Source: Eulemur rufifrons | Lineage: Eukaryota; Chordata; Mammalia; Primates; Lemuridae | Direction of reading: 5' to 3' | Assembly: GCF_041146395.1 (NCBI RefSeq) | Contig: NC_091002.1 | Span: 7,992,501 to 8,056,500 of the forward strand | DNA length: 64,000 bases | Shown: positions 22,821 to 32,265 of the stretch, piece after piece | Numbering within the stretch: position 1 is the stretch's first letter | Layout: each line of letters starts with the position of its first letter | The notes under the pieces: model-generated | The model's input: only the letters and a program-made list of their open reading frames with translations | Told to the model about the DNA's origin: nothing | The model's database searches: none | Position numbers and translations under genes: made by a program

Positions 22821-23099
22821 GGCTTCTTGGTAGCCAAGGAGAAAATAAACCGTGATGAAGTTGACAGTCTTCATTAGGGGACTGGAGGAAGCACGTCTTC
22901 TAACATATTCCTTTAGCAAGAGCTCTGCCAAGCACACACTTAAAAACAGGATCGTCCTGGGGGTAGGTCCAAGGGGTAGAGTGCAGTAATGAACCCCTTC
23001 CTCCAGCAGTGTGGCTGATGACCCATTTCCTGCCCAAGGCCAGTGTGAGGTTCTGCCTCAGAGCCAGCTGTTTACAGCATCTCCAAGCTCAAGTGGAAA
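22821..23099. other. Unique sequence, no gene recognised
   Basis: Flank of the young L1. Mixed composition, no repeat or exon identified. Confidence 0.5.
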
Positions 23100-23420
23100 C
23101 AAGCCCTGGGATTATCTCTTCATTTGGGGTCAAAAGGCATGAATTTCAGCGGCAAAATGGTCCACGCTGCAATCTTTGTTTTCTGCATGAGCTGATAAAC
23201 TCTGAGGCCAGGCCCACGGGGCCTCCCGCCACATTGCCCCTGAGCCTCGGTAAATCTTTTGACAGGAGTCATTGTCTGGGGCAGGGCCCTGAACGACTTC
23301 TCTAAACGGAGTTATTCACTCGGCCATAATGGGAGGCCGGGCTGTCGGCCCTGCTGATGGCGGTGATTTCGCACTGGCGGCCTGTCTTGTCAGGGCATTT
23401 GCAGCCCAAATGCCTGGGCA
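23100..23420. promoter_or_regulatory. Candidate conserved non-coding element
   Basis: A 320-bp non-repeat block of moderate GC. It includes GGGATTATCTCTTCATTTGG, CAATCTTTGTTTTCTGCATG, GAGCTGATAAACTC, TTTTGACAGGAGTCATTGTC and GAGTTATTCACTCGGCCATA. TGACAG (MEIS/TGIF-type), GATAA and CTTTGTT (SOX/TCF-type) cores cluster within it. Overlapping frames are short and carry no domain. An enhancer is the best guess, by composition and motifs only. Confidence 0.42.
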
Positions 23421-23594
23421 GCGCCTCCAGCAGGGGCACGGGGCTCCCCCAGGGGCTGGGGGCGGGGCCGGGAGTTTGGGGCTTCTGGGGAGAAAGGAAC
23501 CCCTGCTCCTCCAGCACAGGACACAGTGCTGCAGGGAGGGAAGGCAACCGCTCAGAGGCCAGGCAGGTGGGGTTCCATCCTGGCACCCGGTGGG

Positions 23595-23700
23595 AATGGA
23601 GGCTACTGACCCCGGTTCAGCCTCAGTTTTCCTATCTGTGAAACGGGGATAAGAACACTGAGCCCTTGGGTGAGCTCTGAGCCCCAGTGGGGAGTTTCCC
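23595..23700 (+). repeat. MIR SINE fragment (sense)
   Basis: TCAGCCTCAGTTTTCCTATC and TGTGAAACGGGGATAAGAAC form the highly recognisable MIR core, with a degraded upstream part from about 23,565. Confidence 0.78.
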
Positions 23701-24661
23701 TTCCATGCTGAGCACGAGGCCAGACTCACAGAGGTACTTGACCAAGGTCGCCAAGTGGGTGACAGTCAGGTCACATGAGCCGATGCCCGGCTGTGGCGAC
23801 GCTCCGTCAGGAGGGCCCCTCCCTTCCTGCACAGGTGTTCTGGTGAGGCGAGAACACAGACAGGCGCACAGACTCCAAGTGCACAGGGGGTGACCTCTCT
23901 GGCCCAGTACACGCGTGTGGCCAGGGCCACGTCGGGACAGAGTGAGCAGCTGCCCCTCGGCCAGTCCCTGAAGGCGACATCGTGGTTTTGCCTGTTTTGA
24001 ACTTAGGAAAAATGGAGCCTCCCAGACTGTGCCCTTTTGCTCGACGCCACGTCTGGGACACTCTGCCCGCTGCTGCGTGGGGTGCAGTTTGCTCATGGTC
24101 TCGGCCATGTCGCGTCTGTGGGGTGTTCAAGCCGCGATTTATGGAAGTGACTCTGAAGAGAATCGTCAGCCTGTCTCCCTCGCCTGTCCCTTTGAGTCCC
24201 TGAGCGGCTGAGAGTGCCTGGCACCTGTGCAGGGGCACAGGGTGATGACAGTGTGGTCCGTTCCTCCCGCCCCACCCCTTCCGGGGACCCTGGGGGCACA
24301 CAGGTGGCGTGGAGGGTCTGTCCTCTTCGAGCCCGTCCTCCTGCCTTTCCCATTGTCCCCTCCCAGCCAGTCACCGAGCAGGTCACCCCCTGTGCAGTTC
24401 CTTTCCTTCCCACTCTTGCCCTGCTCTCCCCAAAGGCTGCTCCTGGCTCTTGCTGGTCGCAGTGTCCTTGCTGCCGAGTCCAGGGACGCTGCTCAGGCCC
24501 CGTCTTGGCAGCACAGAAGTGTTGACCGTCTCCCCCTTGAATCACCCTCTTCTGGCCTCTGCGAGGTCCCCCGGCTCCTCCCGTGTCTCCAGGGCTGGCC
24601 AGAGTACCCCCGCCATGCCCCTTGCTGTAAGTGACCTCGCACCGCCCACGGCTTCCGTGAT
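23701..24661. other. GC-rich unique sequence, no gene recognised
   Basis: About 960 bp of GC-rich DNA. A faint antisense MIR-like phrase (TCACAGAGGTACTTGACCAA) lies at about 23,727. Open frames on both strands are low-complexity. No CpG island, exon or promoter can be supported. Confidence 0.5.
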
Positions 24662-24995
24662 TGTTGTGGCTGAACTGTGTCCCCCAAAATATGTCCGAGT
24701 CCCAACCCCAGACCATGGGAATGTGGCCTTATTTGGAAGTAGGCTCGTGACAGGTGTGATCAAGTTAATTTGTGCCGGACTAGGGGAGCCCGAGCCCATG
24801 ACTGTGTCTTTGTGGGAGGGGTAGGCCTCGTGACAGGACCATGGGACCACAGAGGCAGAGATTGGAGCGATACTGCCCACAGCCGAGGAGCGCCACTGGG
24901 GCTGCAGTGCAGAGGCTGGTGGGACAAGGACAGATTCTTCCTGACGCTGGACTCCTGGTCTCCAGAGCTGTGGAACGACACTTTGTTACAGATAT
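24662..24995 (+). mobile_element. MLT1-type ERVL-MaLR LTR (sense)
   Basis: It starts TGTTGTGGCTGAACTGTGTC with CCCCAAAATATGTCCGAG, then AATGTGGCCTTATTTGG, AGAGGCAGAGATTGGAGCG, CTGGTCTCCAGAGCTGTGG and CACTTTGTTACAG at the end. These are both ends of an MLT1-like LTR at roughly expected length with internal losses. It is non-coding and lacks an internal retroviral region. Confidence 0.8.
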
Positions 24996-26479
24996 GGTGA
25001 CCACCGGCGTGCACAGCTCCAGACTTGACCTCCAGCCCAGGCTGCCGGGGCCCTCCCTGGACCCTGCGGGATGCGCTGGGAAGAGGGGATCCCGCATGAA
25101 GGACCTCACACTGCAACTCCGTCCCCTGCCACGTGGCCCAGCCAAACCTTCCGCCCTTGCCGGGTCCTCGGGTTCCCATCTGTCAGTGGAACCCAGGCTG
25201 GGCTCTTGCAGCTCGATGCTCCGGGTCTGCAGATCCCAGCCTCCCGGAGAAGGAGGGGACCCCATGGCAGCCGCGGCCACGTCCTGTGGCCCTCCGTGCC
25301 CGGAAAGCAGGGGGAGCGGGCTCTCAGCTCCCTGTAACGGGAGCCTGGGGCACAGCTTGTTACAGCACCAACAACAACCTCGCCTTTTAATTCTGCAACT
25401 GGAGACGGGGTAGCGGGGACGCAGGCCTCCCCAGGGGGCCTCGGGTGACTTATTGATCCACGCATTACAAATGTCAGTGACCCTGGCTGAAGGGACCCTC
25501 AGCTGCCAGGTGGTTTGTCGGGAGAAGCCCCCAACACTGTGCCACAGAGCAGGGAGGGGAAAGCGGCCGGCGGCATTCGGGGACCAGAGGTGCAGACGTG
25601 GTTACGTTCACTCCTTGGAGAGAGGGGCGTGGGCAGCCTGTTCCCAATTTGCCAGAGAACTTTGGTGTCAGCCACGTAGGCGCAAACCATGGCTGTCCCC
25701 AAGTGCAGATTTCCATGCCCTGTGGTTTGAGGCGGCTGCCGAGATGATCTGTGCGATTGGAGAATTTGGAGCCGCCGAGGCCCAGGTGCGTGCCCTGGCT
25801 CCTCCTGGTGGCCCTGGGCAGCCCAGTCAGGTGCGCAGCGCCGCTGGGCTGGAGCAGCTCCCTCGGTTCCTCCCAGACGGACTTGCTGCCCTCTTAGGAA
25901 GACTGGATGCAGCAGTGGGAATTCTGCGCCAAAACCGCCGCTGTCACTGCCATCATTTGGGGATTCCACGTCTCCGGGGAAAAGCCACCCTGGCCTGCAG
26001 GGACCTCGCATCCCTGCTCGGCTGATGCTTTGGCTCTGTGGTAGGGCCAGGGCAGCTGTGACCTGGAGAGCCCGGGAGATGGGGTGACCGAGTTCAGTTT
26101 GGGGTGGAGGTCTCAGGCCTTAGGGAATCCTGGGCTGAGGACCCAGATACACCGTGGGAGGGAGAAGCGCCTGCTCTGCACGGGCCCAGGAAATACCTGA
26201 GTCCTGCCCTCAACGCGGCTCTGTGGAAGTCGCTCTGCCTCCAGCCCCGGCTTCACAATCTGTGTAATGGGGGTGCAAGCGCCAGCTCCGAGGGGGCCTC
26301 GAGGCAAGGCTGGGCTCTGAGTCCTCCCTGGGCTCTGCTCCCCAGGCTCCTCCCCACTGTGTGTCTCCCGATGGCTCCAGCCCCTCCTCGACCCTGGGAC
26401 CCGCCTCACCCCTTCCTGCCAGCCCTCTCCTGGGTGGTGGGCGCCCTCCCCTGACCAACCAGCCCATGTTTGCCACTTG
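24996..26479. other. GC-rich unique sequence, no gene recognised
   Basis: About 1.5 kb. A 190-codon plus frame (25,453-26,025) includes an AGATGATCTGTGCGATTGG stretch and ends near a splice-donor-like CAGGTGCGT at 25,785. No domain, acceptor or matching frame supports an exon. At 26,210-26,290 CCCCGGCTTCACAATCTGTG recalls a decayed MIR. Confidence 0.45.
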
Positions 26480-26610
26480 GGCATGTGTGTGGTTATTATA
26501 ACATGAAGTTTGCCATTTTAGCACTTTTTAGGTGTACGGCTCAGTGGTGTTGATCCACGGAGCTTGCAGCCGTCACCACCCTCTTTCCAAAGCCCGTCCA
26601 TCGCTCCAGC
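26480..26610 (-). repeat. L1M 3'-UTR fragment (antisense)
   Basis: Plus-strand TTATTATAACATGAAGTTTG, CCATTTTAGCACTTTTTAGG and GTACGGCTCAGTGG are the reverse complement of the 3' end of old L1M elements. A CCGTCACCACCCTCTTTCC phrase follows in the expected place. Confidence 0.7.
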
Positions 26611-27885
26611 TCACACATTCTTACGTAGCAAGGCACGGTGACACGATTCGTGGACTGCGGAGCCAGTGCTGCACGGCGGCAGGTGGACCTGCGTCACTCC
26701 GTCTGTCAGGGCCAGTCCAGCTCTTTGTTGTGGGTCCCTGGCTGGGGCCAGCACTGAGATGTCCCCAACTGTCCTCATGCAGCACCCTGAGCACCTGGGC
26801 TGAGAGCGGCTGTCACAGCGCAGGAACCCGAGGAGGAGCCTGTGCTTGGGTCTGTATCTCTTGGACAGGTCAGTTCTTAGCACCTTGGAGACCCACTGTG
26901 GCAGCAGCTCCCAGCTGGCCCCGGTATTTGTCCTCCTGCTTTTGACCTTGGCCACCTGAATAGCCTGCATTTCCAGCCTCCTGTGCAGCTGGGTGTGGCC
27001 AGGAGACCAAGATCTGGGTGGGTGGCATGGGCTCCAAAAGGGAAGGTGGTCCTCTCTCCTCCCCTCACCCCCTGAGTGCAGGGTGGAGGTGGGCCATCTC
27101 AGAAACGCCCCAGAGGAGGCAAGGTGTTGCCACGTTGGGGAGGGGGTGCCCATCCAGCCATGGTCCTCGGCACTGCGGCATTAGGAGGGAGACGTCCACT
27201 TGTATTCCTTCACACCTCCTGCGCAGCAGCCTCGCGCCCCAGTCATTACAGCCCCAGCAAGTGCTCGTTGCATGAGCAGGGAACTCCTGCAGGGTGGGAG
27301 ACGTTCCAGATTCATCTCTTTCTGCAGCCTCCCGCCCAGGGACTGAGCCTGAAGTCAGCAGGTACCTCCTTGGCCTGGGGCACGTGCCCTGGAGATGGTG
27401 CAGGAGCCACTGTGTCGATGGCCCCAGGCTGCAGAAGCCACACCCCCATGTCTCCGCCTTGGAGTCCCTTACTGCAGGGGATCAGCACTCTTCCCCCCAC
27501 CCCCGACCCCCCTGCCCGGCCCCGTTTGCAGCTGGCGGCTTCACCTGCTCTGCTCTCAGCACGGGTTGCTGCCCCTGAGGGTGCGGAAGCCGGGATCTGC
27601 CTGAGCGCTCTGAGTAGCTATGAGCGCTGGACTTCGGACACGTGTGTTAGCAACCCAGAAACCTTTCCGATCCCTTTTTAGTTTAAACTAGAGCTCTGGA
27701 AGCGAGGCTGAATCCGGGTGGCGGGGTATCTGCATCTCAGCTGCACCAGCCTCGACCCTGCCCTGATCGAGGGGCTGCAGACGGCGGTCCCCGGACCAGT
27801 GCTGAGGAGAAATGCCCCGACCAGGCGTCCAGCTGTCCACAGCGTGTCCGACCTGGCTGCAGGATGGGCCACACTGCTGATGTCT
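26611..27885. other. GC-rich unique sequence with possible LTR relic
   Basis: At 26,965-27,000 TTTCCAGCCTCCTGTGCAGC recalls the same unnamed LTR-type repeat suspected at 12,501-12,985. The rest is GC-rich unique DNA with low-complexity frames and no exon or promoter I can support. Confidence 0.42.
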
Positions 27886-27896
27886 GGGGTCCCCTT
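27886..27896. repeat. Alu target-site duplication, left copy
   Basis: GGGGTCCCCTT, identical to 28,251-28,261 on the other side of the Alu. Confidence 0.9.
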
Positions 27897-28250
27897 CCTT
27901 TCTTTCTTTCTTTCTTTCTTTTTTTTTTTTTTTGAGACAGAGTCTCACTCTGTTGCCCAGGCTAGAGTGCCGTGGCGTCAGCTTAGCTCACAGCAACCTC
28001 AAACTCCTGGGCTCAAGTGATCCTCCTGCCTCAGCCTCCTGAGTAGCCGGGACTACAGGCATGCGCCACCATGTCCGGGTAGTTTTTTCTATATATATTT
28101 TTAGTTGTCCAGCTAATTTCTTTCTATTTTTAGTAGAGACGGGGTCTCGCTCTTGCTCAGGCTGGACTCGAACTCCTGAGCTTGAGTGATCCTCCTGCCT
28201 CGGCCTCCCAGAGTGCTAGGATTATAGGCGTGAGCCACCGCGCCCGGCCA
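27897..28250 (-). mobile_element. Full-length Alu-family SINE, strepsirrhine type (antisense)
   Basis: Both dimer arms are present in reverse: poly(T) preceded by (TTTC)n at 27,897-27,933, then GAGACAGAGTCTCACTCTG, TGGCGTCAGCTTAGCTCAC and the second arm ending GCCACCGCGCCCGGCC. The CGTCAGCTTAGCTCACAGC and CTCTTGCTCAGGCTGG variants are typical of lemur Alu copies and differ from human AluS/AluY. A perfect 11-bp target duplication GGGGTCCCCTT flanks it (27,886-27,896 and 28,251-28,261). Confidence 0.93.
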
Positions 28251-28261
28251 GGGGTCCCCTT
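28251..28261. repeat. Alu target-site duplication, right copy
   Basis: GGGGTCCCCTT, identical to 27,886-27,896. It contains the near-palindrome GGGGTCCCC. Confidence 0.9.
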
Positions 28262-28444
28262 TTGAGGCCCAGGGGCCTTGCGTGGAGGGAAACTGCCTGT
28301 GGTTCCTGGGCCGGCCAAAGCTGTCGCCCCAGTTCCTCACCCCAGGGGTGCGTGTGGGGGGTGACAGCGGACTCGGTGGACCCACACTCCGAGACGCCCT
28401 CTGCGGAAACTTGTTCATCCTCCATGTGGGACCCATGGGAGCCG
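28262..28444. other. Unique sequence, no gene recognised
   Basis: GC-rich flank between the Alu and a candidate regulatory block. Nothing identifiable. Confidence 0.5.
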
Positions 28445-28570
28445 CCTGGGCTCTCCACAGCCTAAAACAAATTCTGAGTCTTAGAGCCCCAAATGTGACA
28501 TCTCTCTGCTGCATTTAATTTTCTTCTGGAATTTGGCCAGGCCCCAAGTTTGAACAGTGGGATCGGCCCC
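28445..28570. promoter_or_regulatory. Candidate regulatory element
   Basis: A lower-GC block with AACAAATTCTGAGTC, GCATTTAATTTTCTTCTGG and AAGTTTGAACAGTGGG. TTTAATT and TTTGAA cores could be homeodomain and TCF-type sites. It is not a known repeat. Weak evidence. Confidence 0.28.
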
Positions 28571-28652
28571 TCTTGGGTGTCTCTCCAGGAGGATCACGGA
28601 GATTCAGGGCCACGTGGGCAGGAGGGCAGGACCCGCGCTCTGGGGCGGGCAT

Positions 28653-29080
28653 GAGTCCCTGGGCTGCCATGACAAGGACCACAGCTGGGGGCTTCGAACC
28701 ATGGAAATGTGCTCTTCCCCACTGCAGAGGCCACAGTTCTAGACTGCGGTGCGGGCAGGGCTGGTTCCTCCTGAGGCTCTGAGTAGGATCCACTCCAGGC
28801 CCCGCCCAGCTGCTGGTGCCTCCGGCAGTTCTTGGTGGTCCTCAGCTCAAGGCCGCATCTCTGCATCTCGGCTGCGTTGTTACAGCTCTTTCTGCTCCTC
28901 CTCCTTCTGCCTCTCCGTCTCCTCCTGTCATGGGGACCCCTGCCATCGGCCTAGGGCCCTCCCTCGTCCAGACGTCTCTTGACTCAGCTGATTACATCTG
29001 CAAAGACCCCATTTTCAATTAAGGTTACATCCTGAGGGTCCTGGTGCATGTGAATTTTGGGGACACTGTTCACCCCATGG
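28653..29080 (-). mobile_element. MLT1-type ERVL-MaLR LTR (antisense)
   Basis: Read in reverse, the ends and middle of a MaLR LTR are present. GGGCTGCCATGACAAGGACC and GGGGCTTCGAACCATGG come first, then CTTGACTCAGCTGATTACATC, CTGCAAAGACCCCATTTTC, AATTAAGGTTACATCC and a terminal GGGGACACTGTTCACCCC. Full length, heavily mutated, non-coding. Confidence 0.78.
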
Positions 29081-29585
29081 AGGTCCCCCTCACAGGTGAC
29101 ATGGTCTTGGAATCTGACCTGCCCACATGCCCTGGGCAGAGCACGTGGGCAGTGTCCGTGTTCCAGGTGGGGACTCCCACCCCAGTCTCCTTTCCAGTTC
29201 AGGAACATTCTCTCTGGCAGTAGCTCACGCTTCCACGAGGCTTTGCCAGGAGCCGGTCAGGGCTGGCTTGGCTGGGGGCTGGACCCAGGGGTGATTCAAG
29301 ATGAAGACGTGGCCCCACCCTGCTCACAGTGGACCCAACTGCTGCTCCGGTCACCTCTGTGGAGGTGATTTTCAAGTGAGGAAACATAATAGAAATTTGA
29401 GACAGTTGGACAGTGACACAGGGATCCAGAGCTCAAGTCAGTTTGGGAGAAAGATGCAAACAGTGTCCCTGCCTTCACGAAATTCCCACACGGGTCTTGG
29501 GAGGGCGGCAGGAAGGGGCTGGGGGGCCAGCTCTTGTCGGGTCCCTGCTATCCGTCCACCTGGTCTTCCCAGACCCGCTGCCTGG
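29081..29585. other. Unique sequence, no gene recognised
   Basis: GC-rich DNA between an LTR and a MIR. Open frames are shadows without domains. Confidence 0.5.
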
Positions 29586-29700
29586 GAGGAGCAGGTATGT
29601 TTGCCCACTTTACAGACGAGGAAACTGAGGCTCAGAGCTCAGTGCACATGCCCAGGGCTGTTCCCACAGCGGGTAGGAGGCAGAGCCTGGGTGCACCCAA
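29586..29700 (-). repeat. MIR SINE fragment (antisense)
   Basis: TTGCCCACTTTACAGACGAG, GAAACTGAGGCTCAGAGCTC and a downstream CAGAGCCTGGGTGC are the reverse complement of the MIR core. Confidence 0.8.
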
Positions 29701-30230
29701 GGCCTGTGGCTGTGTCACCGCCTCCTCCCAGCCTGCCCGCTGTACCCGAGGAGCCCACGCGGCCCTGCCCTGCGTGTGGGAGCTGTGCCCTCGGGCTGGG
29801 TGTGCGAGGGCCGTGGGCTGGGGGTGGCTCCTGCCTCTCACTCCCACGGAGGACGATTTCGCCTCCAGCTGTCGGTCCATCCTCACCTGCGCAGGCCGGT
29901 GGTCCAGGTTTTACCTTCTCTCACCTGGACGGCCCTGGCTGGTGCTCACCAGTCCCTTGGCTCCTGCCAGGCTGTTATCTGCCCACACTCAGACAGGGAG
30001 CTCCCGGGGACACCATCTCCCTCCCTGCTTCTTCCCAGGTGTCCTGGCTCCTATACCCGGCAGCCACTGTGGGCCACATGCATCCTCACGGCCTGGCCTG
30101 GCCAGTGGCCTCTGTCTCAGACACTTCCTCCGCCCTGGGGAGGTGCAGGTGCCCTCCCGACTGCCACCCGCTGCCTCCGCGCCTTCCCTCTGTCAGCGCA
30201 TCGTGGGGTGGCAGGAACGTGGGGTGGCGC
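29701..30230. other. GC-rich unique sequence, no gene recognised
   Basis: Covered by long overlapping plus-strand frames (29,301-30,254 and 29,534-30,334) that are cysteine-, serine- and proline-rich and start inside repeats. They are not genes. Confidence 0.55.
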
Positions 30231-30350
30231 CAGTCAAGCCCGCCTTGCTCATGAATCAGCCATGTGACCTTCATGAGAGGCAAAAACTCTCAGAGACTTC
30301 AGTTTCTCACCTCGGAAGGGGGACAGGGCCGTGAGGGCCTGCCTGGCCCT
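30231..30350 (+). repeat. MIR SINE fragment (sense)
   Basis: CAGCCATGTGACCTTCATGA, then AGACTTCAGTTTCTCACCTC and GGAAGGGGGACAGGGC follow the MIR core order. Confidence 0.65.
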
Positions 30351-30609
30351 GGGCATGAGGGGCTCCGGGGCCCGTGTCCTGAGGCAGGGCCCCGGCATTG
30401 GGGGTGCAGCCCTGGTTCCGCAGTGTCCCCAAGCCAAGACAGTCGTGCAGGCACAGCGGCTCCCCATCCGCTCACGTTTGCAGCAACCCGGGTTCCAGCG
30501 GCGGCTTTGGAGGCAGCAGGCCCTGCACAGAAGGGGGACCCTGGGAGATGTGGCGGCTCCTGCCTCAGGCTGGCAGAAGCTGTCAGCGTGTCCCCTGCTG
30601 ACCTCACCG
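30351..30609. other. GC-rich unique sequence
   Basis: No gene or repeat recognised. It leads directly into a candidate regulatory block. Confidence 0.5.
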
Positions 30610-31015
30610 GGGTGCAAGCCCTTGAGCGGGCCTTCCTCGGGATCGATACCCGAGCCGGTCACCGGCAACGTGATACTAATGGACACAGAATTAAAACGCC
30701 GAGGTGCATATTAATCTGGACAGCCACGGGGTGGACAGGGCCCGGGCGGGGCTGGGGTGAGCGGCCCTAATGGAGCCGTATTGACCAGGCCACGGAGACC
30801 GCAGCCGGCTTGGATGTCACTCTGCAGCCCAGGAACTGGGGGTTTATGGATTTCGATGTTTTATAGGTTTGGGTTTAAAAAAAAGTGACCTCTTTCCCCT
30901 CAGATCGATATACTGTTTTTAGCGGAGCGGGATCGCCAATAGTCCATCAGTGCCGTCTCTGGAGAGGTTTGTAAATATCTGAGTTGGAAATATTGATACC
31001 TGACCGTAACTGGGG
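30610..31015. promoter_or_regulatory. Candidate enhancer with repeated ATCGAT/TTGAT sites
   Basis: A 400-bp non-repeat region of unusual composition. It has ATCGAT at 30,642-30,647 and 30,904-30,909, TTTCGATG near 30,854, TATTGATACC near 30,992, GTGATACTAATGG near 30,671, AGAATTAAAACG and TGCATATTAATC. ATCGAT/ATTGAT is the core bound by ONECUT and CUX cut-homeodomain factors, and four such cores cluster here. CpG dinucleotides are retained within AT-rich stretches, which can reflect constraint. Function is inferred. Confidence 0.48.
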
Positions 31016-32140
31016 CCTCCGCGACAGGGTGAGGGGCCCGTCTCCGCAGCCCCGGCGACCGTGCCAGTGGGGAGCCCTCGGACCACCCTGGGCCTCCAGA
31101 CACCGCGAGCGCCAGCACAGGCCGCCTGTGCAGATGTCCTCTCCCCTGTCTGAGGACGCTCTGAGTCACTAAGAAAAGGCCAACAGGCGTCTGGGTCACC
31201 ATGGACTCCAGATGGGTGGCAGTGACTGACCTTCCAGTTCAGGGCACTCTACAGTTTGTGCCTTCTGGCGGCACCACCCCTGGGAGGGAGGCTGTGTGGG
31301 TTCTGATGAGGGTACAGGCTCGGGGTTCTGGCTGCAGGGCAGGCCACAGGAGGGGTGGGGGACAGCTGCTGGGAGCCTGGGGAGGAGAGACAGGCGGTGG
31401 TCTGTGCTGAGCCTCAGCTTCCCCTGTGGTGAGGGGCTCCTGCTCACGCTCCCAGGGGCTGGGAGATTCAAAGGTGAGCGGTTCTGGCCTGTGCTCTGCT
31501 TCGTAGCACCCTGCAGGTGACAGGCCTGGCCTTCTCTACCCACCTCTGAATCCACCACGGCCACTGCCCTCCCTACCCCTCCCTCCACCCTTGGGGCAGG
31601 AATGCACAAGGCAAGGGCTGGAGTGGTTCTTCCTCCATGCAGCCCTCCAGGTTGTGTTCCCACAGCCACCCTCCTGCACATGCCTGTGGCTCCCACCCCC
31701 CGCCCACTGGCCCCTGCCCACCCCAGCCCTCCCCACCTCCTTCCTGCTCCAGTACCACCCTCTGCTGTGTCCCCACTAAGCCAGAGTGACCTTTCTGAGG
31801 GTCAGATCTGACCTCGTTCGCTCTCTGCTGGGCATCCAGGTCGGCACTGCTCTGGCCCTGCCAACCCCGTCAGCCCCACCCCACCCCCCCAGCACCTGCC
31901 TGCGGCAGCTCCACAGCAAAGGCTCTGCCCACTGTCCTGTGTCCCCGCTCTCTGTGCCGGGGCCCGGGGAGCTGGCTGCACGTGCTGTCTGGGGAGTCTC
32001 TGCGAGTGACCGGCTGTGCGCCTGCCGACCACACAGCACCTGTGGCAGGGGCTGCCCCAGGCCCTCCTGTCCTCCAACCCTCAGGGCCCAGGCCACAGTG
32101 GTGACCTGCGTGTGCAGAGGAGACCCAAGTACAGAGAACC
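31016..32140. other. GC-rich unique sequence with LINE-like trace
   Basis: At about 31,630-31,870 a run containing CACTAAGCCAGAGTGACCTT and TCTGAGGGTCAGATCTGACC recalls an old LINE-2-like consensus around 'agactgatctttctaaaacacaaatctgatc'. The identity is weak. Otherwise GC-rich DNA with no gene. Confidence 0.4.
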
Positions 32141-32265
32141 AGTGACCCGCCCAGGTCCCCTCATTAGAGTGACCCGTCCAAGTCCCCTGGCAGCAGAGTG
32201 ACCTGTCCAGGTCCCCCCAGCAGAGTGACCCACCCAGGTCCCCCCAGCAGAGTGACCCATCCAAG
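32141..32265 (+). repeat. Minisatellite, 27-29 bp unit, about 4.6 copies
   Basis: Units begin AGTGACC(C/T) and continue NNCCA(G/A)GTCCCC. Unit starts are at 32,141, 32,168, 32,197, 32,224 and 32,251, the last partial. The unit resembles an antisense MIR phrase (agtgacttgcccaaggtc), suggesting that a MIR piece was tandemly amplified. Confidence 0.82.

Noticed and set aside
22347..22937. 196-codon minus-strand frame as a host gene
   Set aside because: It is the C-terminal end of L1 ORF2 fused to 3' untranslated and flanking sequence.
25453..26025. Possible exon ending at a CAGGTGCGT donor-like site
   Set aside because: A lone donor match is common; no acceptor, no domain and no consistent frame upstream.
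29301..30334. Overlapping plus-strand frames of 317 and 266 codons
   Set aside because: They begin in an LTR flank and cross an antisense MIR; two different frames are open over the same DNA, which is a compositional effect.
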